Origin: Turritopsis dohrnii
Lineage: Eukaryota; Cnidaria; Hydrozoa; Anthoathecata; Oceaniidae
Reading direction: 5' to 3'
Assembly: GCA_027922465.2 (NCBI GenBank)
Contig: BQMF02000435.1
Span: 248,001-312,000 of the forward strand
Length of the DNA stretch: 64,000 nucleotides
The position numbers were made by a program, and so were the translations under genes. The notes beneath the pieces were generated by a model. It worked only from the letters and a program-made list of their open reading frames with translations. It did no database searches and was not told the DNA's origin. Positions 52,831 to 64,000 of the stretch are shown here, one piece after another. Positions within the stretch are counted from its first letter, which is position 1; each line of letters opens with the position of its first letter.

Positions 52831-55773
52831 CTAGGTTTCAAGAATGTTACTTTTCTTCATGATGTATTTCAAATTGTCCTTAAATCGAAGTTTGGGTCGA
52901 CCAACAGAGCGTGAACCTTCAGCTAGTTCTCCATAAAATAATGACTTAACAGTTCGTTCATTTCCCATTCGACAGACTTGACCAAGCCACCGTAAACGGT
53001 TCTGAGCAAGCAAGATTTCAATGTCATCAACATTCGAGCGAGCTAAAACAGTTTCATTGCTCACAAAGTCGTACCAACGTATTTTCAAAATTGATCTCAA
53101 ATGTCTTTGTTGAACAGTACGCAGCTGTTTTATATCATGCGCATACAATGTCCATGTCTCACTGCCATACAGTAGAATTGGTAGAAGGCATTGCTTGTAG
53201 ACACTTATCTTGGTATTTATAGTCAGATCATGGTTGTCGAAAACTCTTTCTTTAAGGTTGAAGTAAGAGCTTGACACGGCTTGGATGCGAGCTGTGATTT
53301 CTGACTTGAGATTACAGGCTTGATTGACGTAGCTTCCCAAATACTTGAAACGTTCAACGATTGCTAACTGAACGTCACCTACGAAGAAATCAATGACTGG
53401 ACCGAGACACATAACTTCTGTCTTTTTGGCGTTGATCTTGAGTCCAAATTTACATGAAGTTTCGTTGTATCTTGTAAGGAGGGTTTGTAGTCCAAAACCA
53501 GTTCCACTCATGATAGCAATGTCGTCTGCATATTGGGCTTCTCTCAGATATTCGTAGAAGACCTTGGTTTTAGATTTCAGTCTCTTCAAATCAAAAACAT
53601 TGCCGTCAGTGCGAAAGCGTATAAGGATGGAGAATTCACTGTCAATATCTTTGAAAGCCAACCAGAGTAAAACGGCTGCATAGATACCGAAGAGAGGTGG
53701 TGCTAGTTTACATCCTTGTTTAACTCCGCCGTTGTAGGGAAATGATTTGGACAGTTCACCGTCGATGATAAGACGAGCGTTTACATTCGTGTACAGGCAT
53801 TGTATCATTCTGATCAGCTTAGATGGACAGCCAACTTTGGAGAGTATCTGGAAGAGGAGTGGTCTGTCGACTGTATCAAAGGCTTTTGTGAAGTCTATGA
53901 AACAAATATATAAGTCACGTCGCTGTTCTCTTGACTTTTCCATGATTTGACGGACTGTGAAGATTCCATCAATAGTACCTCTTCCGGATCGGTAACCATG
54001 TTGCGATTCCGGATAGATATCTGGTAAGATAGTTTCGAGTCTTTGAAGCAGGATGTCAGCCAGCAGCTTACCAACCGTACTGAGAAGAGATATGCCTCGA
54101 TAGTTTCCACATTCAGTTCGATCGCCTTTCTTGAAGAGGACGGTGAGGTTGGGGTTGACGAGATCAGCAGGAAGACTTTCGGTTTCCCAGAAAGTTGTAA
54201 AGAGTGTGAACATGTAGTTTTTCAAGTATTGTCCTCCAAAAACAAGTGTTTCCGGCAGGATACCATCAGGTCCTGGACTTTTTCCAAGTTTGGTGCGTGT
54301 GATTGCTTTTTCAAGTTCTTGTTCAGTGATTGGTTGTTCAAGATCTTGTCTAACAGGGAGGGTATCGAGTTCGTCTAGGATACGATTGTCAGTTTCCACA
54401 GCGATATTGAGTAGTTCAGAGAAATGTTGTACCCATCTATCTTTAATTTCATCTTGTGTGGTGAGGAGTTTGCCCTGTTTTGACTTGATCTGGTTAGTGT
54501 TTCTGGATCTCGGACCATGTACTTGACGGATGATGGAATAGAATTCACCGAGTTCTTTCTTTTTGTGATAAGCTTCAGCTTCGTTTGCCTTGTTGAGAAA
54601 CCAGTTGTTTTTCATGGCTCGGATTCTCTTTTGAATTTCTTGTCGGTTGAGGTGTTTGTCTTTGAGCAAGGTTCTTATCTCAAGATCGTTCTCATCAAGC
54701 CAGTCTGAATTCCGATTCTTTTTCTTGCCGAAAGTGTGGATTGCAGCATTTTGAAGAGTTTCTTTGAAACTTTCCCAGGTGTTAGAGCAATTGGGTAGAT
54801 TTTCATTGACATACTCCTGAAGCCGATTGATCTTCTCTTGGGTCATGGTTATGGAAGGTTTCATGGGAGGTTTCTGTCCTTTCTTTTTCTTTTTGAGAGG
54901 GAAGGTGCATTTGCAGATAACAAGTCGATGATCGGTAAAACAATCAGCGGTGAGACTAGCTTTAACAACGTTGATCCCTGGCTTGGTGATTGTGTTTGAT
55001 ATAACATGGTCTAATTGGTGCCAGTGCTTGGATCTAGGGTGTTGCCAAGTACATTTGAGGCGGTTTGGTAGTTGAAACATAGATCCCATGATGGAAAAAT
55101 GGTTTTGTGAGCAGAATTCGAGAAGGATCAAACCGTTGGAGTTCATTTTTCCAGTACCATGTTTCCCCAATACGTTTGGCCATAATTCCCAATCGGAGCC
55201 AACACGGGCGTTGAAATCACCAAGAATGATTAATTTGTCGTTTTTGTTCGAGTTAACAACTTGGTTGAGAGATTCATAGAAATGTTCTTTTTCGTTGTCT
55301 GAGCGTTGCATTGTTGGACCATAAACACTTACAATTTTCAAGAAGTCACCTGATGTAAGCTGCAGTCTTAATACCATATTTCTATCCGATACGGGTATCA
55401 GAATGGGGATGACTGTATTGATGAGACGGTTTGAAATCGCAAAGCCAACACCTGCTTCCTTTGTATCTCCACCGCTCCAATATATTGTGTGATATTTCTC
55501 GATGACATTTCCTGTTCGTTCACGTCTTACTTCACTCAAGGCACAGATGTCGATATTTGCAGATTCAAGTTCGTTCGAGATGATGGCAGTAGCTCCTTCA
55601 GGTCGACAGGAGTTTGGGCTATCATTAGTGGTTCGAACGTTCCATGCGGCAAAATGAAGTTGTTGCTTGTTGTGGGTGTACGGGTTTCGCAGAGTTTCCA
55701 CCACCACCGTACGATGTGGGGCATCGGTTTGCTCGAATGCAGTAACATTATTCGTATCAACATTAATCGTCAT
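52831..55773 (-). CDS. LINE endonuclease-reverse transcriptase (RTE-like)
   Basis: A 980-codon frame with a true ATG and no interruption. N-terminal APE endonuclease: LHFAAWNVRTTND, ICALSEVRR, IILGDFNARVG, QLDHVISN and TDHRLV. RT: KSPGPDGILPETL, FKKGDRTECGNYRGISLLST, FIDFTKAFDTVDR, GGVKQGCKLAPPLF and QYADDIAIMS. The C-terminal region has RLRWLGQVCRM and GRPKLRFKD, typical of RTE-type proteins. Catalytic residues are present, so this may be a recently active copy. Clade is by pattern only. No poly-A or microsatellite tail was clearly seen at the 3' side (below 52831). Confidence 0.85.
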   Translation of the reverse strand: MTINVDTNNVTAFEQTDAPHRTVVVETLRNPYTHNKQQLHFAAWNVRTTNDSPNSCRPEGATAIISNELESANIDICALSEVRRERTGNVIEKYHTIYWSGGDTKEAGVGFAISNRLINTVIPILIPVSDRNMVLRLQLTSGDFLKIVSVYGPTMQRSDNEKEHFYESLNQVVNSNKNDKLIILGDFNARVGSDWELWPNVLGKHGTGKMNSNGLILLEFCSQNHFSIMGSMFQLPNRLKCTWQHPRSKHWHQLDHVISNTITKPGINVVKASLTADCFTDHRLVICKCTFPLKKKKKGQKPPMKPSITMTQEKINRLQEYVNENLPNCSNTWESFKETLQNAAIHTFGKKKNRNSDWLDENDLEIRTLLKDKHLNRQEIQKRIRAMKNNWFLNKANEAEAYHKKKELGEFYSIIRQVHGPRSRNTNQIKSKQGKLLTTQDEIKDRWVQHFSELLNIAVETDNRILDELDTLPVRQDLEQPITEQELEKAITRTKLGKSPGPDGILPETLVFGGQYLKNYMFTLFTTFWETESLPADLVNPNLTVLFKKGDRTECGNYRGISLLSTVGKLLADILLQRLETILPDIYPESQHGYRSGRGTIDGIFTVRQIMEKSREQRRDLYICFIDFTKAFDTVDRPLLFQILSKVGCPSKLIRMIQCLYTNVNARLIIDGELSKSFPYNGGVKQGCKLAPPLFGIYAAVLLWLAFKDIDSEFSILIRFRTDGNVFDLKRLKSKTKVFYEYLREAQYADDIAIMSGTGFGLQTLLTRYNETSCKFGLKINAKKTEVMCLGPVIDFFVGDVQLAIVERFKYLGSYVNQACNLKSEITARIQAVSSSYFNLKERVFDNHDLTINTKISVYKQCLLPILLYGSETWTLYAHDIKQLRTVQQRHLRSILKIRWYDFVSNETVLARSNVDDIEILLAQNRLRWLGQVCRMGNERTVKSLFYGELAEGSRSVGRPKLRFKDNLKYIMKKSNILET

Positions 55774-56160
55774 CTAAATTTGTCAGTAAGGCTGCCCCTG
55801 GGATGACGACACTACTTGGGGCAAGAGTAGTGTCCCTTGGCAGGAAACACTCATGACCAGCGGCAAAGCAGAGCTGAGACGGCTGAGAGGGAGAACCTGT
55901 TGCGAGGTGTCAGAATTGAAACCGGATTGATTTACAAGACTGCCGGGTGCCAGAAGCGATGCCAGGTAGACACACACAACTGCCGGGATGCCAGAAATGA
56001 TGCCGAGTTGACGATCAAGGTTGCCAATGTCGTACCCTGACACGGGGGGCTACGGGTGTGCTATCACAGGCCCAACTGTGAACACCCAGGCTAGTGGAGG
56101 GAAGGAGTCACCTTACTTCTCCATTCTAGAGCTAGGCTCTAGCCACTTACACGTACACGT
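55774..56160 (-). other. 5' UTR region of the RTE-like LINE
   Basis: GC-richer than the surroundings, with a repeated phrase GACTGCCGGGTGCCAGAA / AACTGCCGGGATGCCAGAA at 55939-55995. It ends about where a MITE end begins at 56165. Probably the 5' UTR and internal promoter of the LINE read on the minus strand; this is inferred from position. Confidence 0.4.
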
Positions 56161-56561
56161 ATTACATTTAAAAAAACAGCTTTAAAATTTCCATTTCCAA
56201 CATTATGAAACACACTGTATTTTGTCGTCGTAAACGCCAGGCGTTTATGACAATTACGACGATTAAAAAAGTGTTTACATTAGACGATTATGACGGTTAC
56301 GACGATTAAACTAAGCTTTAAACATCCTAATCATCGTAATCTTCAGGTCTGAACCAGGCTTAATCGACCATTAAAAATTTAATTACATTTTTCCAAGACA
56401 TTTTCCTTATTTTTTTCAAGATCACTTTTTCATTTTTCACAAAAATATACTAGCCGAAAGAACTTGAAAATGGCCTTTCTAAAAACTATTTTCAAATTCG
56501 GTATATTCATCTAAAACAACAGCTTTAAAATTTCCGTTTCCAACATTATGAAACACACTGT
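56161..56561. repeat. MITE ends of the GAAACACACTG family
   Basis: A right end at 56165-56218 (TTTCCATTTCCAACATTATG) and a longer right half at 56360-56561 match the full element at 7927-8467. Between them 56225-56355 has inverted CGTCGTAA words and the phrase CAGGTCTGAACCAGGCTTAA. Confidence 0.6.
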
Positions 56562-59500
56562 TCAGTGTGTCCACGAGAAAGTGGGAACCTAACTTTCAAG
56601 AAGCATATCTTTTGTTTTTCGTGCTTGTTTTTTTCAGTTTTTATACCAAAAGAAAGAAATTTTTTTGTTCTCTCTAAATACATGGCCTTTTTATTAGAAA
56701 AATAAATTTGGGAGGAATTATAGTCGATTTTACCATGAAACCACGCAATTAAATCAATAATGATCAATTAACGCTTGCTTCAATAGGAGTTAATGACTCG
56801 AGTAATATGGAAAGTCATGAAAAAATTAAAGTATTGTGATAAAGCTGCATTTGTACTTAGAAAACGCATATTTGTTTTACAAACTTGAAACATAAAAGTT
56901 TCATGCGTAAAGTTATTAAATCATAACTAGAAGCCTCAGGGCTTGAACAATTTCCGCATCAGGCCTAGAGGAAATAGCTTTAGGCTAATTTTTCAAGATA
57001 TCTGAATGACTATCCATTCTGTTCTTGTTGCGTCCGTGAGAACAGGTCTATCACCAAAGTATGACTTATGGTTCACATGAAGAATAAAATGATATTCGAT
57101 AGAAGTGAACCAAAATCATTTGAAAATCAAGGAAAAATCAGGGAAAAATCTGCAAGTAACTGCCAACTTTAATATCAGGACCTTCCAATTGTTATTTGTG
57201 CACACCTTCCAAATTTTGTCAAAAATGTGAATTCGGTAATATATTTAAGTAAACATTGTTGGTAATATATATTTAAATAAACATTGAAATTGTTCATAAC
57301 TTGCATTAATAGGAGCAGGAGAAACTTGGGCATTTCAAAGATTTTAATCCATGACATTTAACAGGATTACAAGAAGATAAAAATTATATATATAACTTAA
57401 ATCAACATAATATACAATACGAAAATCTATTTCTACTTAACCTGCCAGTGACGGATCCAGAGGTAAGCCGCAACTTGTGTAGGGGAGTGTTAGCAATTCA
57501 AACATAAAAGAAAAAGGTTCAAATAACCCCATTGATAATATGAACTGAATTCACAACTTATGTTAATGCGCTTCTCCACAAGTTGCGACTACACTCTAGA
57601 TCCACAACTGTCTGCATATTACCACTTCTATGGTGTCTATAAATAACACCAATGTGCACGAAAAGACAAATGACACAATGAAACTTTGTTAGGATCTGTA
57701 TGAAAATGTTCTTTTCGAACATGATATACCTAAGGGGATTTTTTTTGCGTGGACTAATTTTTGCAAGCCAAGGTTTGAAAGCATTTTGCGTGGATTAATT
57801 TTTTCGAGTCAGAGCTTCTCAAGGAAAATGTTTGGATTTATATTTGCGAATGGGCACAAAGTGCAATGTGTGTACTTTATAATATAGCTTAGAAGTAACA
57901 GTAAAAATCATCATTTCCATGCCTGCCACATTGCAAAACCAATCGGTGCTTGATAAGTACAAGGAAATAGCTAATATATAAAAGGTACACAGAGCCAAAA
58001 AATGAGCAAATAGAATCATGAAATTTGGCGTGAATTTATTTTCGTGAATCGTTCATGTCTTGATGTTTTGCGTGGATTTATTTTTTGCGAATTTGGCCAA
58101 ATTTCGCAAAAGTTGCAAAACTTAATCCACGCAAAAAAAATCCCCTTAAGATATTGTGTCCTAGAACATGTTACACTCCAAATTTTCACAAGGCTTTAGT
58201 GATCTCATTTTATGTATATAATTGGTTGGATTCTAATCATCATCCAAAGTTTCTTTTCCTCTGACATATATCCAAACTAAATCATTGTGCCTCCATTGAC
58301 GGTTTGCAGGATTATTTTGAACAATGTCATCTTAAATTCTTTTAAATGTGAATTTAAAACTAATCAGTTCCACACAAGTGATAGCTTGACCAAGCATTGT
58401 ACAGTGATGAATAATTTGAAACAGTCCGGAATTTCCCAAATTACTCCTTTCTTTAATTTATTACCGCTTTTCAATTCACTATGACGTTTCGGAGCCAGAA
58501 AAGCAGTTTCATAAGACATATCGTTCACCAATATCTTGCACATGTTTATATTTTCAGTATGTATGTATGTTTGGGGTCAATTCATTCACTAATGATTTGT
58601 GCTGCTATGACAATTTCATTTGTTTATTTTTTTTCAATATCTTCAACTTTCGGTGTAATATTTATTAAATGAAATGAACATGTTTCATGCATTTATTGAT
58701 AAGACGTATTCACCAGTAATGTTTTGATACTATAATACATTTTCTGCTGCGATATTGAAAGTTTTTTTCACAGCAAAGTTTCGTTTACTATCAAGCCTTC
58801 ACCTTCTTTTTCAAGAATTTTTCCCAGAGTCAGCTAAACATCAATATTTCCTCCATAAGGAATGTTCTTATGATTATATTTCGATTGCAATAGTAGATAA
58901 AGTCTTAAAACTCTACTTCAAAGCTTCTACCTACAATTTCCTCAAAACATAAACCAAACGGTTCGAGAACGATTCACGTGTTCGGTGTGCATATTTTACT
59001 GACTTTTTAAAGAAATTTTAAAGATAATTGAATTGGGAAGTTTTAAATATAAAACGGCTAAAATAACTTCTAAAAGTATTTGAAAAGTATAAAAAGCTTA
59101 TTATTTTTTGTGAATTATTATTGAAAGTGGCCTTTTTGTATTACATTTTGCATAGAGTTTTAGGTCTGTCATTAACTATTCTGAATAAACAAACAATCCG
59201 AAATCCGAACGGACTTTCCGAAAACGGCAAAAAACTGTTACGGAGAGAGTTAGATAGATAGAATGTCTAAATCAAACAATTTCCTTTGCTAAGGCGCGGA
59301 AATTGAATAAAAAACTTAAGGTAAGTTTACACAATGAAAAATATTTGTGCCTATTCAAAATATTTCGTGACAAACTTATCGCAAAACCAGTAACAGCGGT
59401 TGTTTCAACGAAACAAAGAGCTAATTGCTCGTGTAAAGTCTGTTTTATTGATCATTGTAAAATTAACAACCGTGTCGAAAGAAAAAATAGTCATTATTCT

Positions 59501-59650
59501 TTAAAATAAAAATTGTTACAAATCACAACTTATGTTAAGCTCGAAAATTCTGCTTTCCAACGGTTTTAAAAAAGGCATTGTATTGGTGAAGATTCGAAAA
59601 GCTATTTGTGTTTTAAACCAGGTGCCCACTTTGTCGTGGACACACTGTAT
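56562..59650. mobile_element. About 3.1 kb TIR element with CAGTGTGTCCACGA ends
   Basis: The left end CAGTGTGTCCACGAGAAAGT and the right end (complement CAGTGTGTCCACGACAAAGT) are inverted over about 30 bases. The interior is AT-rich without a recognisable transposase and contains a nested MITE at 57733-58146. Length and CAGTG ends suggest a decayed Tc1/mariner or hAT-like element; no clear target duplication because the left side abuts another MITE end. Confidence 0.5.
57733..58146. mobile_element. MITE with AGGGGATTTTTTTTGCGTGG ends
   Basis: AGGGGATTTTTTTTGCGTGG on the left, exact complement on the right, flanked by TA on both sides (57731-57732 and 58147-58148). Inner repeats of TTTTGCGTGGATTAA (three copies) in both orientations. 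No coding. Confidence 0.75.
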
Positions 59651-60103
59651 AATGCATCATTAAATTTGTCATGCTTTTCATTAATTGATGATAAAAGAGA
59701 TGTCATGTAAAAAGAGCATGTCTCATGCTAAGAAACCAAATATCTATCATTGAAAAGAGAAGAAAAATATCTACATTTTGATATAAAAAAATATTTCAAA
59801 AATTATTTTAGTTTAAAGTCAGAGGCCCACATTTTCTGGGGAACACTGTACTTTTGGTTCAAGAAGAGCTTCATTTTCCGACTGCGGTGGACAGAAAAGA
59901 AAGAGGTAATCTTTCTGGTAATTTTTGTTATGGTCTAGCTAACAAATATAATGTTTGTTTTTAAGATCTAAATTGCTTTCGTACGTTTCAAAATTGAAAG
60001 AAGATAATATAACAGTTTATTTTTATTTTTTATTTTATGTTACTGTTTTGAATAACTGTCATTATTACAGTGTCAAGTACCATGTAAGAGCAGCTTACAA
60101 ATA

Positions 60104-60535
60104 AGGACAGCTTTATACAGCCGCATAATCGCCGTGTCGAATTAAATTACTTTAATTCGGGTAAAATTCGACAAAAATGCGACAGTCACTTTATACAGGT
60201 TTTGTTGCCGCATATAAAATTCGACATGACTTTAGACAGCCGCATAAATGTCGAATAAATTTATCATCGTGTGTTTCTTACACGCTGTCCGCTACTTTCA
60301 TGCACTTTTTTCACAAAGTTCAATCAAGCTGTTATTAAATTCGACGATTATGCGGCTGTATAAAGTGATGCCGAATTTATGTCGAAGATTGCCGTTTTAT
60401 TCGACAAACTCTGCTGAACTTAATTCATTATGTCGCACTTAATTAAATTTTCACTTTATACAGTCGAATTTACGTCGCATTTAATAAAGAGTTTAATTCG
60501 ACGCGGCGATTATGCGGCTGTATAAAGCTGTCCTA
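60104..60535. mobile_element. Foldback MITE with AGGACAGCTTTATACAGCCG ends
   Basis: Arms of about 45 bases (GGACAGCTTTATACAGCCGC onward) are inverted copies differing at one base. Inner copies of TTTATACAG(C/T)CG and AATTCGACA occur in both directions. A TA lies at or next to each end. No coding. Confidence 0.75.
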
Positions 60536-60799
60536 AAGTATTTTTTGCATAGAGAAAGTTTCACAGAGGTATGAGAATACAGTAGATAAAAAGTGTAAAG
60601 TTTCGCTATAATGTAATCAAATTTTTAAAAACCAATGAAATTTTTTTTTGAATATTCTTTCTTTTCTCTCAGTCTACCCTGATTCTCGAGGTGTTCCATA
60701 CCCTCAAATCAACACAATGAATTTGCCTTATTGTCTATATCATAAAGATCTGATCGTAGAGGTTTGTCAATGGTTTTTGGTTATGTTAATCATAATACA

Positions 60800-61170
60800 C
60801 TAGCCGCCAAGGCGACGTTACTCGCCGCCCATGTTCAGCCTGCGTTGTGTCACCTCCCAAAGAGTTCACGAAAAATGGAATTAAGGAATTGACAGTGGAA
60901 AGTGCTGTGCTACCATCTTGTAGAGTTCGAAATTCTGAGCAAGAAAATGGATGGGATCATATGTCTATGACGCACCGTTTCGGAGATATCGTCGATCAAA
61001 AGTTTTGATGACGTTATAGAGCCCCGTCCTCAAAGCTTTTGCCCTAATTTTTTGTCACCCTATGGCCAATATCAATAAACATTTTAGGCGCGCGCAAATT
61101 TGTACCGCCAAAATTTTGGTTATAACGAATTTAATAAGCCTACTACCATTAACCAAAACTTTAAAGAATA
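60800..61170 (-). mobile_element. Helitron 3' end, second copy, plus related sequence
   Basis: Read on the minus strand, the sequence ending CTAG at 60800-60803 matches the 3' end of the Helitron at 8715-9703, including the hairpin and the block CAACGCAGGCTGAACATGGG. 60950-61070 resembles the inverted arms at 26020 and 26919. The 5' end is not found, so it is truncated by the retroelement starting near 61180 or is another family member. Confidence 0.5.
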
Positions 61171-61179
61171 CATTAAACG

Positions 61180-62968
61180 TTAAAACAAGTGACGTATTCT
61201 GACGACCTTACCGGTACTGGAAAAATCAATTCGTTGAAAATATGGTGGGAAAACTTGTTGAATCTTGGTCCAAAAATAGGCTGTTTTCCAAATCCATCGA
61301 AATCATGGTTAATAGTAAAGCCAGAATTCTTGGATGAGACAAACATCTTCAGTGACACATCCATCAAAATTACAACAAAGGGTCACAAACATCTCGGTGC
61401 TGCAATAGGACAGAAGAATTATGAAAAGGAATCCGTAGCTGCTAAGGTGGAGACGTGGGTAAAAGAGCTGAATCTACTGGCAAGTATTGCATTGACCCAG
61501 CCTCAGGCCGCTTACGTGGCATTCATAGTCGGCTACCGACAAAAATTCAACTACATCTTTAGAACGATTGGCGATCTTGATAAATTACTCCATCCAATGG
61601 AAAACCAAATTCGCCTACGTTTGATTCTAGCATTATGCGACGGGAGACAATGCAACGACATAGAACGACAAATAATCTCCCTATTAAGATGGGTGGACTT
61701 GGCGTTTTTAACGTAGTAGAAAAAGCAAGATTTCAGAACAAGACAAGTCATGCCGTGACAAGGGAACTGTGCGATCGAATCCTTGACCAATCTGAAGATG
61801 AGATTGAACCAGAGGCATCAAAAAAGATTCTGAAAGAAATGAAAGCGAAACGAGCTGGTTAGCAAAAACAAACGTTTGAAGAAATCAGAACGAAACTGCC
61901 CGCAGTGCAAGCGAAGGCTCTTGAAATTTCCGCTGCTCAAGGTGCTTCAGCATGGCTTACCACGATTCCATTGAAACACTAGAATTTCGTTCTCAACAAA
62001 CAGGAGTTTTTTGACGCAATATACATGAGATATGCGTGGGTGATGAAGAGATTGCCAATCAGGTGTGCATGCCTGGCAAATTTTACTATTGATCATGCGT
62101 TGTCCTGTCTCCTAGGTGGATTCACAATCCAACGACATAACAATATTCGTGATGTTATGTCATTACTGCTAAAGTGTGCCGTGATGTTTCATTGGAACCA
62201 ACATTGGTTGGTTACTATAGAATCTACAGGTGCTACTATAGAATCGAATGATTTGCCATCTTCATCCATCAGAGGAGCTGAAGCTAGAGCTGATGTTAAT
62301 GCAAATGGGTTTTGGCAACGGTATCAAAGAGCATTTTTCGACGTGAAGGTGTGTAACCTTATCGCTCCTACAAGCCCCCACAAAATATTTGGGAAAACCC
62401 CCTTCCCCCTGATCTCAATGTTGTATGAAGTGCTGCTAGGCCCCCGACTACTTTTCTTCACCCCAGAAACATTCTGTTATCTTTCAACATAAGCAACATT
62501 GAATTTGGGGGCAGGGGGGACCTGGCTTATCAACTTGCAGGGGCATTTTCCCTTTTAAAACCAATATTTTAAGTTTTCCCAATATATTTTGTGGAGGGTT
62601 GTAGCTGCCGTAACAAATCAATTGTTGCTACGTTATCAGCAATGAAAAAACAAAAAAAGCGCTGCTACAACCAGAGGATACAAGAAATTGACAAGGGTAC
62701 GTTTACCCCTCTGATATTTGGTGCAACTGGTGGAATTGGCCGTGAATGCTCCATTTTCTTGAGTTAATTAGCGGAGAGACTTGCTAAGAAGCAAAATTGT
62801 CACAAAAGTGAGATCGTATCTGGATTAAGACGCAAGATGTCATTCGTTTCAATCAGATCAGTTGTGAACTGCCTAAGAGGTGAACGATCAAGTCGCTCCT
62901 TTACCCCAGATCAAGCTACCATGAAAGATCAGAAATTGACGGATATTCTGACGAAAATTGAGAAGTGA
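61180..62968 (+). pseudogene. Retroelement RT with C-terminal CCHC and PD-(D/E)XK-like region, degenerate
   Basis: It starts inside the RT palm (YSDDLTGTGK in place of YADD). RT thumb-like blocks LGAAIGQKNYEKE and LTQPQAAYVAF follow. Near 61680 the frame shifts; the new frame has TAG at 61860 and 61980 and then a C/H cluster (CACLANFTIDHALSC, GGFTIQRHNNIRD). Next come ARADVNANGFW and AFFDVKV, where the D and DxK fit a PD-(D/E)XK nuclease. After a small insertion (62377-62596) the frame resumes (GTFTPLIFGATGGIGREC) to TGA 62966-62968. The family was not resolved; an RLE-type LINE or a related RT lineage is possible. Confidence 0.6.
62377..62596. mobile_element. Small MITE inside the retroelement
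   Basis: CACAAAATATTTGGGAAAA at the left and TTTTCCCAATATATTTTGTG at the right are inverted. The interior is C/G-run rich (CCCCCTTCCCCC, GGGGGCAGGGGG). It interrupts the retroelement frame between KVCNLIAPTSP and NKSIVATLSAMKK. Confidence 0.6.
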
Positions 62969-63080
62969 CTTTTTTAGATATAACAAGAGCCAGATGGCGC
63001 AAAACGGTAGCAGCAAAAGTACTTGCCACAAGAATACTTTTAAATTTGAAATTTTACTTAAAGTTCTTAAACGTTCTGTA

Positions 63081-63307
63081 AAGCTTGGTTTCCAATAAAA
63101 TTATTTTTGTTGCGCAACCGTTTTGCAGCACTTTGTTGTGCAACAAGTGTAGGAAATTGTTGCAGAGATAGATTTTTTTCTATCCCTGCAACAGGTGTTG
63201 TACAACATATCTTTTGTTGCACAACATTCAGACTGTTGTGCAAAAGTTCTGAAAAACGGTTGCACAACCGTTGTGCAACAAAAATAATTTTATTGGAAAC
63301 CAAGCTT
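63081..63307. mobile_element. Foldback MITE with AAGCTTGGTTTCCAATAAAA ends
   Basis: Arms of about 60 bases are nearly perfect inverted copies (AAGCTTGGTTTCCAATAAAA). Inner part repeats GTTGTGCAAC/GTTGCGCAAC in both directions. It would fold into one long hairpin. Reading frames on both strands here come from the palindrome. Confidence 0.75.
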
Positions 63308-63959
63308 AAATGTTATTTCTTGAGATATCTTACTGGTGGAAAACAGGCATAAACGATATTATAATGTTTAAAATTACTAACTCGTGTAAATAGGGTCTAA
63401 TCGCAACACACCAGCAATTTAATTTATTAGAAGACAAAAGAATTATACATGCATGAGCTGTTTATAACGTACGTTTTTTTTATAAGAGCTTATGTAGAAA
63501 AAAAAAAACGCGTTTCTTCGAAAAAAAAATGTATGTTTTGAATTATAATTTTTTGAAACCGAAAATGAATTCAAACAGATAACTGCCTTTTTTTAACTCG
63601 ATTTTTGAAAACCTTGATGTTCAAAGACAGAACAAATAGCTAACAAACGTAGAAAGTAATAAGAAAGTCTGATCTGTGCTTTACTGACACGAAAAACATA
63701 TCTATTTTCAAGTGCCAAAGTTCATTGATTCAGTACCATAAAAGTAACTAAAAGTCCCAGTTTTATGTAGACCTATTTGATTAATATCCATTCCTTCATC
63801 AATTAAGTGATAAAATATCAAAGAAAACGTATTTTAAATGTATGTGATTGAAAACCTTCGAAAATTCAAAAGGCTGCGTTCGTTCATTAGAATGTATATT
63901 GAGTTTTTAGTGGGGACTCCCATACTCTAAATCGTAGGCTAAAAACTGCCGTTTCGGCC
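63308..63959. other. No gene seen
   Basis: AT-rich with A and T runs; no recognisable frame, TIR pair or RNA gene. Confidence 0.4.
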
Positions 63960-64000
63960 GGAGTAGTAGTAGTAGTAGTTGGAGTAGTAGTAGGAGTCCA
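63960..64000. repeat. (GTA)n microsatellite at window edge
   Basis: GTAGTAGTAGTAGTAGT, interrupted once by TGG, then further GTA units to the edge. Confidence 0.8.

Noticed and set aside
63067..63352. Two overlapping frames on opposite strands
   Set aside because: Produced by a near-perfect palindrome with GTTGTGCAAC repeats.

Overview
The window looks like AT-rich, intron-bearing metazoan nuclear DNA, most likely from a cnidarian (inference). The grounds are one spliced gene with GT-AG introns and a very mixed transposon load: APE-type LINEs, a BEL/Pao LTR element, a DIRS-like tyrosine-recombinase element, a Helitron and many TA- or TTAA-flanked foldback elements. No bacterial-style operon is present.

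Region 1, about 1-15300, is a decayed endogenous large-DNA-virus-like or polinton-like element. Its own genes lie at 1-1890 and 10170-15258: a BRO-like gene, two membrane or structural-type genes, a double-jelly-roll-type major capsid protein, a packaging ATPase, an ankyrin-repeat protein and a TFIIS-type zinc ribbon. Nearly all carry stops or frameshifts. One viral gene appears split into halves at 10170-10379 and 1670-1890. About 8.3 kb of nested transposons sits between the halves: a minus-strand DIRS-like element that was itself hit by a MITE, two LINEs, another MITE and a Helitron. Two of these inner insertions can be placed to the base, because the interrupted DIRS reading frame continues on both sides.

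Region 2, about 15300-24580, has no credible host gene. It holds foldback elements, a LINE remnant and a large inverted repeat whose arms are minisatellites.

Region 3, 24585-34388, is the only host protein-coding gene I can support. It has about 14 plus-strand exons whose phases agree at all junctions but one. It encodes roughly 950 residues with a central death domain, a basic linker and C-terminal STI1-like repeats. Intron 3 carries a pair of inverted arms of about 270 bp, and intron 11 carries a MITE.

Region 4, about 34390-47950, holds a TTAA-flanked piggyBac-type MITE, a tRNA-like sequence, diverged repeats and, inserted in those repeats, a BEL/Pao element with paired LTRs and a 5-bp target-site duplication. 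The BEL element has three in-frame stops and appears to lack the integrase catalytic core.

Region 5, about 48500-56160, holds two long LINE ORFs on the minus strand, each open over its full length. The first starts with a signal-peptide-like segment, then a 2A-type ribosome-skipping motif, then a PHD-like finger, then endonuclease and reverse transcriptase.

Region 6, about 56160-64000, holds TIR elements, foldback elements, a Helitron 3' end and a degenerate retroelement (61180-62968) with a C-terminal nuclease-like region, itself interrupted by a small MITE.
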